In this document: positions 35,631 through 49,500 of the stretch, piece after piece | Layout: each line of letters starts with the position of its first letter | How positions within the stretch are numbered: the stretch's first letter is position 1 | NCBI GenBank assembly: GCA_037074705.1 | Contig: CM073590.1 | Location: 113,480,100-113,544,099 of the forward strand | Reading direction: 5' to 3' | Source: Zhengitettix transpicula | Taxonomy: Eukaryota > Arthropoda > Insecta > Orthoptera > Tetrigidae | Length of the DNA: 64,000 nucleotides | Position numbers and translations under genes: made by a program | The notes under the pieces: model-generated | What the model was told of the DNA's origin: nothing | The model's database searches: none | The model's input: the letters and a program-made list of their open reading frames with translations, nothing else

Positions 35631-36200
35631 ATGTTTTTAATTATTAATTGCCTTTTAATTACTACAATATATTGTAATATACTAATTAAATGATAGTAAT
35701 AGTGCTTCTAATAGTAATAGGAAACAAACAATGCCACCACGATGTGGATAATTAATGTGCTAAATTAAATATTAATAAATTAATTTAAACAACTAACTTT
35801 TAATACAACTTTCTATTTAGTTTGGATTCTGTACATAAACTTTTACATAAATGCCACTGCTTTTAGTGAAATTCTTAATTCTTCAGGGTCGCTTATCGGG
35901 CCTCTAATAGGTACAGTAATTCTCAATTATAACGGAATCAAAAGACAACAAATTGTCACAAAATAATGAATTAAATGTACAAAAGAAATGTTAACATAAA
36001 AAAATCTAAAGAAATCTTACGGTACGTAATTTTTATATAAGGTTTACAATGGAAATTTTTGTACATACCAAATCATTAGATCTGCTCTCATAAAACACTG
36101 CTTATTCACTTCACTGGTAATTTAAAATGATTTTATTTAACACACCACGGTATTCACTGTTCACAACCGAAATCAACACAATAACCACATTACCACAGAT

Positions 36201-36569
36201 AATGAAGTCCTATAGAATGTTGATCAGTTTTAAATCGCAGCTGGGTTATATCTCTCTCGTCAACTTATAAGCACTTTTCAAAACCATACTCCATAACTTT
36301 AGTTTTACTTTGATAAACTTCCGGCCAACTGACCACCGGACTCGTCTCCAACATTTGTTCTAGAACTTTTTCATCCTACATCTACTTTACTGCCCTGGAT
36401 ATAAATGAAAACGGACGATTGTACTTTACTGTCCTGGATATTAATACAGGCTCTGCATTTTACTGTTTCCTTTAATACATAGGCTGAACTCGACCACCAC
36501 TAGCCGGTCCTCCCCAACAGACTGGCTTGTTCTCTCGTCCAAGCTTTCAACCTCAAAATACGTCTCCAG
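36201..36569 (+). repeat. Dispersed repeat, unlinked copy of the 9-kb unit segment
   Basis: This aligns end to end with 1,210-1,545 and its array copies at clearly lower identity. Near 36,445-36,475 it has sequence corresponding to the ~22 bp that unit 1 lost, so the longer form in units 2 and 3 is ancestral. It lies between the two LTR relics. Confidence 0.7.
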
Positions 36570-36709
36570 TACTCCACACTCTTACGCACTGTTGACTGTT
36601 ATCTACAATATATGGGCCATAATTATTACGCCGACAATACAAGTATTACAATATATAAATATATTGTAATACCAATTAAATGCAATTAGAGATTTAATAA
36701 TTGGAAATT

Positions 36710-37522
36710 TGTAGTGGATTATTATCGGCGAGAACATAAACACAACCATGTACAGGCGGGCTTTGTCGTGGCGAACTCCGGGCTCACGAAGGCAGTCGCG
36801 GACAGCAATTCATCGAGTAAGATTTGTGGGCAGATTTTCATCGAGTAAAGTTTGGACATATAATTCAATAAGTAAAGTCACAGGTAAAAAAATTCAACAC
36901 GTAAAGACTGTTGCAAATTTCATCGAGAAGCAGTCGATAACAATCTAATAGACCATTAATCAGAACGAGAAATACAATATTTGCTGGAGAGAGAGAGAGA
37001 GAGACTTAATGTAGAGGACCACAGGTTTTGTACAGAGTAATCGTTCCAGTTGATATATACAAAAGTTTTGGACAGTGTTTTTGAAACAAAAATTAAATTC
37101 TGTGAAATTATGGCCTGTTATATGTGAATAGTGCATCAGAGCCCAAACGAATGCCTGGTACCAGCAAAGACACTGTAGGTAGAGAGAGAAATATTATAAA
37201 AGTTTTGTAAACGATAAATAAGCATCAAATCCTCAGATTTCGGATTAAAGTTCATTTTGTTGTCTAACTCTAATTTTGTAAAATTTGATTGTTAATTTGA
37301 ATGTTAAAAAAGGTTGGGTCTTTATTTAAAAGGCCCAAATAAACGACCCTGAGAAGAGAGTAGATAAAATCTGTAAAATCGTAAGAACACGAATATAAAT
37401 AAATCACATCAAGAAATTTTGTTATTTTACTTTGAATATATTAATTGTTTTGTGAAATTTCATTTTCAATTTTAATAAAATAAAATCATTCATAATTTAA
37501 TTAAAATATTCAGTTTATTACA
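36710..37522 (+). mobile_element. LTR of a retrotransposon relic, plus orientation
   Basis: It begins TGTAGTGGATTATTATCGGC and ends TTATTACA, followed by TTTTGACGCCTCAACGTGGG, which resembles a tRNA-primer binding site. A second, similar sequence (TTGGCACCCTCAACGTGGGG) follows at ~37,577. Blocks shared with the minus-strand copy are listed there. A (GA)n run lies at 36,986-37,004. The 66-codon ORF at 36,748 lies inside the LTR and is not credible as a gene. Internal coding sequence is missing, so this is a solo or broken element. Confidence 0.5.
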
Positions 37523-37619
37523 TTTTGACGCCTCAACGTGGGCCGAATTCATTTAATCTTTATAATTATTGCATATTGGCACCCTCAACGTGGGGCAAAA
37601 TAATTGTTAAATAAATATA

Positions 37620-38320
37620 AATTGTATTTTAATTATTACAATATATATTAGGTTCGCTCAAAAGAGGTTGAGATAGGAAGAGGTTGTATGTATAAATAAT
37701 CAAAATCGGCAGATATAGGTGTCTAGTCCTCAGTTTTCGGGTCGCTGGGATGAACAGCGACACTCCCGATGCCCTCCCTTTATGTCCAGGTTCAACCCCT
37801 ATAGGACTGGGTGAGGGGGGGGGTGAAAGGGTAATGAATAATATGAGTTTAAAATGGAATCAGTTTGTTTCGGAATCGTTAGGCAGATTGGTCACAGCCC
37901 ATTGAAATTAAATCCACGTGTAAAACTCTGTAAAAAAAATTCCATGGTAACTACCTGAACAGGAAAGGCAGTTATTGAAGCTGTTCTTATTTTGAAGGAA
38001 ACTACTCATGCCGGTGGATCTCTCTTTTAACTTTAAGAAATTGCAATTTCCAGATATAACGATAAACAAGTCGCAGAACATTCTACTAGAGCTGCGGAGC
38101 GTATTTAAGATCCCCCAAGGACTTCCATAAGATGCTTTCTCAAGTGTTGTTTTACCCAACAATTCATTTATCCTTGCTCATTATATTGTTTATAATCAAA
38201 TTAAATTAGTATTATAGTGGATTTTAAAAGACTTGTGTTTTCATACTTAAACTTTAAAGTATCTAAAAATATAATTAATTTTTTGAGAGCTAGAGAAACA
38301 GTCAGGCTAGATAAAGGTCA
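37620..38320. other. Intergenic stretch without recognised features
   Basis: There is an AT-rich lead, then a moderately GC-rich stretch with a G run at ~37,815. No gene or terminal repeat is recognised. Confidence 0.35.
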
Positions 38321-38329
38321 TCCACGTTG

Positions 38330-38520
38330 TGGCCGCTCCCCGTTAGCAGGTTAGGAATGTATTTGAAAGGGAGCATGAGGACGGGAAAGCAAGATATCCA
38401 AGGGATAACTAGTGCCCTTAAGGATCCTACCCGGAATTAGTTCAAAAGTGATACAGGACAAACCCTAGAAAATCTGCTCTTGGTGCTTGTCCAACGCCCT
38501 TCCAATGACTGGTTCCATTT
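38330..38520 (-). mobile_element. Fragment of the 544-bp GC-rich repeat, minus strand
   Basis: Its reverse complement shares GGAAGGGCGT, TTTTCTAGGGTTT, CCGGGTAGGATCCTTAA and an AGCCTG-containing end, in order, with 30,780-31,012. It is diverged and lacks the 5' part. It represents the third copy of this family in the window. Confidence 0.6.
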
Positions 38521-38524
38521 CTAC

Positions 38525-39665
38525 ACTTCAGATAGAATTCATTCTCATTCCTGTCTCAATGAAGACTCAACAATTAAAACAACGGCGTGAAACCAGTTAG
38601 TTTAAAATAAAGTGCAGTGAAATAGAATAAGAAAACATTTACGTACAATGGGGAAATCGAGATTGCTAGGAATTCATAAAATTGTTTACAAAAACTATCA
38701 ATTTAATTCAAATGGCCAGAACATTCAACTTAGCTTCCCTTAATGGAAAATATTATCATACATATATTTACAGTTCAAATCCGCAACACAAGAAGCTGAG
38801 CGAATTGATTGCTTACAATTACGTTTCTCAAGTTTAACGCGATGCGAGGAACACAGTGACTTATTTTTGAGATCCGTTTTATTCACGGTAAAAGTATGGA
38901 TAAAAAATTCACTGTTTGGTGAACATTTCGTTAAAATTTTCGAAAGTGCTTCGCAGTTTACGTCCTGTAGCTCTCAATACGTGCTCATTTAGGCACTGTA
39001 ACTGCGCCATTACAACAAACAGAAGCCAACGGAAATCTGAAGCTTCAGGCAAATGAGAGTCGAGCATCGTGAATGTGAAACATATACTCTTTGTTAGGGG
39101 AGTTTAATATAGATTTTGGGGAAAATTCATAAAAGCATGACATGATTAATTTACTAATATTACGCATATACGTTTCATTAAAATGGTATTGAATTCAGTG
39201 GTCATATTTAGATTGCAACCGTAGCTTTAAGCTAACGACGGCTGATATTATGTTGCCAATCATTCATTGCATACTCTGCCAATAAGCCACGGGATAAAAG
39301 CAGGTAACACAATATTATAACAATTGTGTAATCATAATTATTCGTCAAGCAAAAATTCTCGTGGAGCGTTAATATAATAACACCTTTTATTTGCCACAAG
39401 CTGATTTATATCATTGTATACCACACACGAGTGCACGGACAAGGTCAAACAGAACCGCAATCCGGTTTATCATATTTTATAAAGAATACACAAAATCAAA
39501 ATGTCTTATTTAATGTAATTGCATAGTTTCATGAGACATATAAAAAAACAAAAATTAATTTTGAAAAATAAAAATAATTATTTAAAACTTTTGGTAATAA
39601 AATTTAAATATAATAAAAATCAAATATAATAAAAATATAATGATTAATAAAAATTATAATTATTA
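38525..39665. other. Intergenic AT-rich stretch
   Basis: No gene, RNA or repeat is recognised. It ends in low-complexity AATATAATAAAA-type sequence just before the non-LTR fragment. Confidence 0.4.
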
Positions 39666-39685
39666 TATATATAAGATCTAGAGCA

Positions 39686-40279
39686 GTGGCGGCCATTAGA
39701 GCTATGAATGAAATCAGAAACATTACACAATTATCGATCAGCACAGCGATGGACCTGTTTAGGCTAAAGATACTACCTGTTCTAACGTATGGCCTAGAAT
39801 TAGTAGGAGAATACTTCACGTACAGACAACTGGAAGAACTGGAGCGAGTCAAGGCTAGATACCTGAAAAGAATTTTAGGAGTTCCACAAAATTCAAGATC
39901 GAGGCTAGTGTACGAGCTTACCAGGGAGACCTTCCTAATAGAGGATTTAAGTTATGATCTGATACTACCAGCTGATTCCAGCTTCAGGCAGCTTTTACAG
40001 GATCTGTATGAGAGGAAACGGAACATACCGGAGGACTTCTATGCAACATCTGCTATGCAGGACAGGACATGGATGGAAGCCAACCATGAACTACGCCACA
40101 CGAAGACGAGACAGGCGATCCATGGCTTTCACCATAAAGTGTGCTTAAACAAAGTATTTCATAAACCAAAAGACGAGTGTGTGTGTGAGTTGTGTTTAGA
40201 AGTCTGTGAGAGATGTCATATTGTAAAATGTAGGAATAGACGTAAATCTATCCTAGCTTACAGCAAGGAAAGGTTGTAA
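39686..40279 (+). pseudogene. 5'-truncated non-LTR retrotransposon ORF2, C-terminal part
   Basis: This open frame of ~197 codons is the end of a LINE polyprotein. Its beginning (ILPVLTYGLELVGEYFTYRQ, then LEELERVKARYLKRILG) matches the thumb/C-terminal region downstream of the reverse-transcriptase active site in many insect LINEs. It ends with a cysteine/histidine-rich segment (CVCELC then CERCH and C) like a zinc knuckle. The apparent start is a GTG inside the domain, preceded by AT-rich sequence and no RT core, which indicates 5' truncation typical of LINE insertion. The frame is uninterrupted, so insertion may be fairly recent. Clade is not resolved. Confidence 0.8.
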
Positions 40280-40319
40280 TGTAATGCACGGCATATGTGC
40301 GCTTCCAATATATTTATAA

Positions 40320-42685
40320 AATTATAATATCTGTTTGAAAATATGGCGTAAAAATAATTAAAGAAGACCGCAGAAATTCTGTAAGATGTTTATTAGTCAA
40401 CTGTGAACGATTTTTCTACTTCACGAACTTCATTGTGGTGTACAAATATTCACACCAAAATGTTGTACCGAAAATCGACGACAATTAGTTCGCTTCAAGT
40501 TTGGATATTTTGATTCTAGGTCGAGTTTCCAAAACTCACTCAGAGGAGAAACATTGTTCAGTATTTGCAATGCCTTATCCACTGTAAAGAATTATTTTTG
40601 TGGTCTGGGTTTTTACGTTAAATCAAAAAATTATTGACCATTAAAGAAATTTTATATAAGTTTATTACAGTTAAGCATGAAAAAACTTATCTCAGGCACC
40701 TGTGGTTTTTACATAGAAGAGATCTGCTGCTCGTACCAAATACGTACTGCTATTCTGTGTTGTGTTGCTTGCTGTAGCTCTCGTATCTCACAGCCGGCAG
40801 AACGGGCTAAGTGCAGTGATGACTTTGGTCAGGACCATTCCAAGGCGTCGACTCAGGGGTTGACCACTGGCTAAGGCGTCGGCCTCAGGGATTGATTGCT
40901 GGCAAACCGTCGTACTAAATTGAGTGGCTTCGATGAACTCTTCACTAACAAATTGTGGCCCCTTTCTCACGACGATTCTGCCTCGGACTATATCAGAGGC
41001 AACAACTTGGAAAAGTTTACAGTAGAACTCATGAGATTTGTAGATCGGTGACACTTAAAACTTATACACGTAACGCAATACGGAGACTCTCATAATCACA
41101 TCCACCAGCTGCGGTGAGCGCAGAACAACTGTCCAGTTTCAAAAGCTTATCTCCGTTATAGCCTCCCATTCTTTTACTTTTTTCATTATTAGAAAACTTC
41201 GTCGAAATGTCAGTTTCACTGATTCTTCCATTGTTACAAGAGTTGTAGCACGCAGCTTCAGTTCCGTAGTCAACAATGGCCAACTATTCTGTCATGTTGA
41301 GGCCAACCATTGACACGAAAATTACTTGGATTGAAATATTTATCTCCTCCACCCCCACGCACGTGAACGATTTAGAATTCTCCAAACCACAGCAAACAAC
41401 ACTTCCGAGACAAAGCAAAACAAAACCAAAATACAGGCGTTACACCACCTCCTTCTCTAATAACTCCAATTCCCAGCCGCTTTTTCAGTAAGTATCCATT
41501 CAGAAATTGGAAATCAATCCTCAATAATGTCACAAATAAATGTGTTCACGAAATATACAAATGTAGATTCCAAATCTTCAAACCTATGTTTGAAATTGAT
41601 TAAAATTATTTCATTTTTCAATATATTAATCTAATTTTTCTTCAATGACATTAACTGCATTTGCTTTTTCTCGTAGAATATATTTGGTTCTCAAAATCGT
41701 AAACAATCAGTTGAAGTTTGTCTTAAAACTGAATGCAGTGTGTGACAAATCAGGTTTTTTTTTCTCTGGAAGCCAAATTAAATATATGCAAATGTTTAGC
41801 ACATCTGAAGGGAACATTAAGTTAGAAAGCAAAGTTTCAATTTATAATTCTTGGTATTTTCATGCTTTTTTCTTTTGTAAATTTGTTATGATAATATTTT
41901 GGAGTTCCATAAAACGGCTCAAAATATTATAAGTTGACTGCCAACTCACAACAGTTAAGGAATAATCACTGGGTAATTAATCAATTTTTAATGACTCAAC
42001 GAAAAGTCGAATTTCCCCACTGTTGTTCTATAGTAATATAACTGTTAAACCAATAAAATAGCCTGCCCCCTACTCGCTTCACTCACAAACCCGGACAGGC
42101 GACAATTGCCATCTCTAATGTTTTCTGAACCTTTTTACTTCAGCAGTTTGTAAGGTTAATAATTTTTTTTTCAACAGTTCTGGGGAATTGCAATCGGTAG
42201 GAATTTTTCTTCATTTTTTAGTCAACACTTTGAAAATTATGGATTCGCCCGAGGCAGTTTGTTAACGTTTCTCGTTTCTAAAATATAGCGTTCATTAAAA
42301 ATGAATCAGTCACAAATAAAACTTGGCAGAGTTTGTTGAATTTTGAGCAGCTCGATATGTGGTTGCTGTGTGAGATTCTACTGTATATTTTCTCTCAGTT
42401 GATTTAACCCATCCTTATCTTTGTGCCATTATTTCACGAATGCCTGTTGGCATGAACTTTGACGTTTATAAAAGTCGTTTAACGTGTACTATTCAATTTT
42501 GAACCATATATTTTTATTATATATATATATATATATATATTATAGAGATTATCAATGAGTAATGAAATTTTATTTAAATTGTTTCTTTAATTAACTTTGA
42601 GGCCGAGCATTGTAAAGAACAGCATTGTTTTGCGCAAGAATGCAGCAACTATATTAGGTGCAACGAATTGTTGTCGAAAAACCGT
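40320..42685. other. Intergenic stretch with no supported gene
   Basis: Short ORFs occur (for example 40,788-41,054 and 41,062-41,283, minus) but none shows a recognisable motif. An (AT)n microsatellite occupies ~42,517-42,543. Confidence 0.4.
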
Positions 42686-42689
42686 ATAC

Positions 42690-43040
42690 AAGACGCTCTG
42701 AACTTTAATTCTCTCGCACCTTCCCAGAGAGCTCTGGAGGAGGTTACCTTTGGGGACGCCTTCACATTTCTTTGGTTTTTTGAAGAAAGGTTCCCGCATG
42801 CCAAGGCAACACGTGCTGTTCTAAGAGGTGTATGTTCCGGGGTGGCAGACCTTGGGCATACGGTAAGAGTTGTCCGCTATTCCTATTGGAATAGTCGGCC
42901 AACTGTCTCCTAAACTGGTCAAGGAACGGCGAGGGGAAAACTGCGACCCCACAGCAAACCCCTCTCCCGCCATCGGAAGGGTGTGGGACAAGTACCCAAT
43001 GCTCGAACTACCTATGTAGGTTTTCTAGGGTTTATGCGCA
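42690..43040 (+). mobile_element. Second copy of the 544-bp GC-rich repeat family
   Basis: Aligned with 30,600-30,860 through AAGAGGTGTATGTTC, GACCTTGGGCATA, TATTGGAATAGTCGGCCAAC, CCTAAACTGGTC, GCGACCCCACAGCAAAC and AAGTACCCAATG. It diverges at both ends. It contains the 81-codon ORF 42,668-42,913, which is not conserved in frame and is rejected as a gene. Confidence 0.7.
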
Positions 43041-43059
43041 CTTTACCTTTCTCACCCCT

Positions 43060-46000
43060 GCGCCAGTTTAGTAATTCGAATTTATGGATATTTCTAATTT
43101 TTACTTGTCCCCTCAACTTCGAATTATCCACATTCGACTGTGTGTAAGTATGAAATCAAATAAAATTCGGTTTCTCATTCTGTTGAAAACTATATTTGTA
43201 TAATTATTATTCTAGTTTTCTGTATTAAAAATTACTACAAACAAATACTATATCCTTCCAAAATTGTTAACTAATTACAAAGAATAAAGAGATTTGTAAA
43301 CAAAATTAGTCTAATGGACACGAACATTTTTTTAAATAAAATTTATATTCACCAAAAATTATGGTAGCATAAACATTTCAGTTTTATTTCAACAGTTATG
43401 AAAGCTTAACTGTTTAAAAGCCACTCTACATTTCATAAAATAATGAAGTTCTGCTTGCATCTAGTTTTGTCAGTCAGACATAGAAACATCTGAACTCTAC
43501 AATTGTAAAGCAAATGCCATAATGTAACACAGGTTAATAATTATCAATTGAATTGTACCAGAGAAAGAAATCAACCTTCAAATATTTACTTTTATTTGCA
43601 ACAAACTAATTGCCTGGTATTCAGTTATTCCGATCTTTTGTTTGACTGAAAAAAAAACTAATTTGGCATTAATATTTATAATTGAACCCTTATAGCCCTG
43701 ACACATACTGACAGAAGCTGAACACATTGAACATACAGTGATATGATCAGATTGGCACAGAATAACTTGATTAATGGCATAAAATTGTTATTTTCTCATT
43801 TAACCAGTTTTGGGAGTGTCGCTGTCATCTGAGCAACATTGAAAACAATTGATTGACAAAAATATAGTTAATAAATATTGTGAGGTATTTATTTAGTACT
43901 TATTTTTGTCTGTTATTTATTTATCTAATTCAAATAATATATTTTTCATGTACTCTGTGTAACATAAAGTTAAGGTAATTTCAACTCTGAGATTCAACTC
44001 AATGTTAGTACCAAAAAAAGTGAAATAGACAACAAAAAATGCTCTATATCACATGTGGGAGAAGGGAGCACTTCATTATAATACTTTAAACAATTCAAAC
44101 TAAGTAAACTATCTTCATAACAACATACAATCCTGTGTGATAAATATTATATAAAGATACTATTAAAAACCAAAATGAAATAAAAAATTTTAAAACAGCC
44201 ATCACATAACATAAAATAACTTTTTCATAGTTTAGAACTAATTTTGTGTGCTTGTTCAAAAATGCCAGTCATACATGCTGGGTTTTTTTTTTCTTGCATT
44301 TGTAGCTATCTACAAATTTCTAAATTAAAGACTTGTGTTTCTCCTATCCTTTTTCTAATAAACTACATCAGTTTCAATAAATTATGCATCTATAGAACAA
44401 ACCTTTGTTTACTTACTTATAGACTTTCATGTTCCCTGTGTAACACAAAGCAATTGATTGCAAATAAAGAAAATTCAATTTTTGTTGGCTAATTTCTCCA
44501 AAACGAAAAAGGTTGTTTTTATGCCTCTATATTTTTTATTCTTTTATGTATTACTGTAGTTACTTTACATTAACTGTCAATGGAAAATAACTTACCCTTT
44601 ACAAATCACAACCCTTTAAAAATAGAATATTTTCCAGTGTTTGAATTGAAATACATTTGAGGACAAGATAAAACTCTAAAAATTGAACACATGAAAGGTA
44701 TCAAAAAGCTGTATAAATTTCCACTGAGATTCAACTCAAAGTATATATAAAAATGGTTAAATAGGACCACTTGGTATGGATTGACTCTAGTTTTTTGCTT
44801 TAATGTTTATTTAACAGTTGAAAGATTTGGTGTAATGTTAAAAGTGCACCTAGTCACTGTGGTAAATTCCAGGAGAATAAGATTCAATATATTTTTGTTT
44901 GGCACCAAACTAGTCAGTTTCATTTATTTTTTTTAGGTATAAAGTTCATCATGACATTGCTTTTGGTTTATAAATTTTGATTATTATCTTCAGTATCAGA
45001 AGTAGTTATGTTTCTGAAATATAATTTCCAATATTTTTTTTCATTGCCTCTTTTTCTTCACTTAATTTCCTAATTTTACAATCAGGTGATAAGATTAGAA
45101 TAGCACAAGCTATCTTTTTTAAAATTTCCAATGAGAGAGAAAATTCTTTATCTGAATGTTCAATAGTCCTTTCTTTGTCCATAACAAATATTTTAATGTA
45201 ACACAATAATTTTCCAGGTATGAGATTGATAGTATTTCTTAAAGTATCTAGACAAGACTGGCCATACAGACAAAACTAAGTATTTAATTCCATGTTACAA
45301 GTTGAAGTGACCTATTCTTGAAACAAAAAGCACTTTTTGTTGTTCACTATAACCTTTAAATAATGTTCAGTCTTTAGAAAAAAAACTCCATACACTGTTC
45401 TATAAAAAAATATATAGTAAAAACCTCCTATAGAACATTGGCACAGTATTTTGATAAAATTTTATACAACTGACGTCTTACACGTTAAGAACCGAGTAAA
45501 ATTTTGGTGGAAATGGAATACAATATACATGGTAGGCAGACACTTGAAAATGCTTGAGTGAGCCTCTAAATTAGTGAACAAGTTACCCTACAAAAACTGA
45601 ATGTTGTTCATTAGTAATTGATAAATTAGTGTTACACAGAAAAAAAAACGTAAGTAAATAGAGCTTTGATAAGTAGGCAAGAATCTACTGAACACAATGC
45701 AGTTTATATGAAAATGATAGAACTGCCCAATGCTGAGTAAATAAGAAACTTGTAGATTGTGCAAACATGTAAAACAGCACACGGACTACAAAAATAAAGG
45801 CCACAGACTTTTTAAAAAAAATGCAATAATAAGTTTTTAAAGTATGTAAAGGAATGAAACTACGAAACAAAAATTTTTTATCAAATGATCAAGCAAATTA
45901 TTTTTCCCGCACCACTTGGTATGTAACAACACTACACAAAACATGAAAAAAAATTAACTTCATGATTCTATTTCTTTTAATCTGAAGACAACATATATGA

Positions 46001-46571
46001 AATTAGCAGTTACTTTCTTTAAACAAAACATGGAGTTTTTACACATATTTTGTAGTGATCATGTTATATAAAAAATAAGTAAATGTTAAGTAATATATTG
46101 AATTATAACATTTGTACATACTTGGAGTAATCAAAAATTAAATGCACCACATTGAACATAAGTACAGCATAATTTTAATTTTATTTACTGAAGCTTTACA
46201 CTGTTGTTATCCCACATAACAGTATCATGAATAATTTGCAAGTTGTAAAAAACAGCTATCGAACAGTAAAAAAGAGAATAATAATTTATTGTATTGTGTA
46301 TAAATATTAGTAATAGAATATGTTAAATAAAAATGTGACTAAATTTAAAGGAACTCTTTATTATAATACAACAAATGTTTTTCATGTTTGGCTTAGTGAT
46401 TATGAAAAAGTAAAGGATCTCAAAATTTCCTTTCTCATTACATTAAACTTAATATCACTTTTAATGATCCATAGTTTGCAAGATGATTAAACATCATGCC
46501 ATTACTTCTATCCAAAACTTTTCCACAACTTGGGATACATTATTATGTCACATGTATTGAAGTTTCAGGCT
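43060..46571. other. AT-rich region downstream of CSN7
   Basis: No gene recognised. Part of the right side may be the CSN7 3' UTR, since several AATAAA or ATTAAA signals occur on the minus strand, but the cleavage site cannot be picked from sequence alone. Confidence 0.4.
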
Positions 46572-49500
46572 TCACGACTTTTGCCAAAATTTTCCACTAC
46601 TACGAATACGAACTCCTTTGAATGACTTTTTTCCTTTATCACCTCCCTGAGCAACTGCTTCACGTGTGTCTGTTGCCATGGCTTCATCGGTGTCCTGAGA
46701 CTGAGTCTTCAATGTCTTTTTGATATTTACAATCTGGAAGAGAGTAATGAATTTTAGTTGAGAAACAAATAAAAACATTTAATAAATTCTCTATAATAAA
46801 TAGTCTGAAAATTCTTTAACCTCAACTGTAGGTGCTAACTCTCAATTATTAAATGTGGTTTTTTACATTAGCTTATGTGTGTCTTTCTTTTAATCTGCTT
46901 CATTGATATTTGTCAGACTTTGAGCGTTGCCAACATTTCTATCAAAATAAATTATTTTAATCCAAAATAAAATTATAAGCTCCTGGATGTCTTAAAACAA
47001 AATTCAGAGTTATAAACTCAGCAATCTTTCGGCCATTCCTGCAGTTTTAATTACTATTAAATACAATAAATGACTAACAGATGTAATAAACTAAATGTAT
47101 TTAGAAAAAGGTATGACTAATTTAAATTAATAAAAATTATTCTTCCCCTTTACTTTCAACAATTAAGAAATGGTCTTACAAGGTAAAATATTGTTATATG
47201 CCTTGCCTGAACATGATTTTAAACAAGAAACTGATTTTGTGTAATGATTGTCTACAATAAATGGGACAATTATCATTAATACTAAAAGGTGCTGTCAGAT
47301 TATTGAATACAACAAGACTGATTAGTGACAATCACCATACAGTATTCGCTAAATGAATTGGGAGAAAATGTTTTGAGAAATCATGTAAAAAAAAGCACAT
47401 TTCCAAAAGTATTTTGGCACCGGAAAAACTGAAATATATACACAATAATTAGCTCATTCAACTTGTTCTTCAATTTTGCAAAACATAGAATAAGACAATT
47501 AGAATTGTATTAATATTAAGAGTGTATGTTTAGAAATATAATTAAGTTTTATTAACAAATTACTGATATAAAGTACTAAAACATGTCATGCAACATAAAA
47601 TATTTTTGTACTAATTCAAATTATTCACAGGGACAGGGAGCCACACCTGAATGACCAGTGGCATAGCATGGTGGGAGCAACCCTCCTCCGGCAGCAAAAT
47701 TTCTCAGTAAATAATAATATCTTGTAATCTGAACTAAAAATTTGTAGCATTGCTTTTCATATTTTTGTTGCTCCTACAATTCAGACCGATTAAAATGAGC
47801 ACAGAACTTTTTATTATTTAATCCAATTGAATCAAAGAATACCCTTTCCTTAAATTAATGTAGTCATCTCATTCACTCTACCGTCTGTAGTTGCCTTAAG
47901 GTAATTCCACACGTTATGTATATATATGGTGAATATTCAGCAAAAATCAATTCTTTCATATAAAGAAAAGAGTGCAGTCATCCAATTCAATTTATACAGG
48001 CTGGTCCGCTCTAATGTCCATAATTACAATTGTATTTGATGGGTAAATGGTTGAAGATAGAAACTTACAACTTTTATATGAAAGGAAAACTCAAGAAGTT
48101 TAGAATCCTGTCAGTAGATGGTGCAAAGACAGTTTCATCATTCATTTATCATTATGGCAACACTGCAGATATAAGCTGTTTTGTGGTATTATTAGAGTTC
48201 AAAGGGAGTTTCGGCGCATCATTAACCATGATGCTACAACTGCTAAAAGCATAAAGATGTGGCACGATACTTTTAGTTACTGGAACTTGGTTAAAGAAGC
48301 ATGCTGGTGATTGCAAAACATCCAACAAAATGGTTAAAAATGTTATTGCCACTTATGAACGAAGCCCCCAAAAGTCATTAAGAAGAGCTTCTCAGGAACT
48401 TCAAATACCGAAATCAACACTGCATAGAATTTTCCACAAACATCTCAAACTTTACACATACAAAGTGCAGTTACTAAAAAATCTTGAGCCGAGTGGCAGG
48501 CCCATATGAGTCTTGGTGTTGATCCTGATTTCATGCCCAGGATTTTCTTCTCAGACGAAGCCACTTTCCATGTATCAGGGAAGATAAACCAGCAAAATGT
48601 GTGGATCTGGGAATTGCAGAATCCTCACACTACACAAAAGCACATCTGTGATAGTCACAAGTTGAATGTTTGGTTTCAGTTCATCACAGAAGGAAGTCAT
48701 TGGACCGTTTTCTGCATCGCGAATACTATCTGTGATATCACATATCTTCACATGCTGGAACAGTTCTTTTTTCTACAAATTCAACAACTGAAGGCTAACA
48801 TCCTTTTCCAACAAGATGGCTCTCCTCCACACCGGTTCAATGAACTTCGCAAGACTTTTGACTACATTTTCCCTGGACATTAAATTGATAGGGGAGGACC
48901 AATGGCGTGGTACCCTAGATCTCCCAATGTAACACATCTTTCTCTGGGGCGACGTCAAAGATAAAGTTTATAACAGAGACCTTCATGATCTTTGTGAGCA
49001 CATCAATGAGACTATTCAGAGCATTTCAGCATTCTTACCAGAAATTGTTCATCATCTTGATACTGTCGCAGTGACTGCTGGAGCTCACATATAGATGTGG
49101 TAATGTGCATATCATATAAACTTTGATGTAAGTTTCTATCTTAAACCATTTACCCGTTACAAACAATTGAAATTAGGGACATTTGAGTGGACCACCCAGT
49201 ACTGTACAGTCAATTTTATAGGTTATAATCAAAATCTTTGTACTGATTCTAATTAGATTAGGACATATACTGTATAGTATATCTGAATGCTGAATATTAT
49301 AATCTGGCTCTTATTCATAATTGGAGAAAACTTATTTAGAATTTCTGTAAATTTTATCTAATAATAATGTTATAACAATAGTCAGAAGCAGTTAGTATAA
49401 ACTTAAAACCATGGAATGTAACAAAGAGCTAATGAAACACAAATAGCAGTTAGTAGATCGTGTCAAAATTTAATACTTAGTCATTTAACGTTAAGCTTAG

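Noticed and set aside
36748..36948. Arginine/serine-rich 66-codon ORF
   Set aside because: It lies wholly inside the LTR at 36,710-37,522 and is not kept in the other LTR copy.
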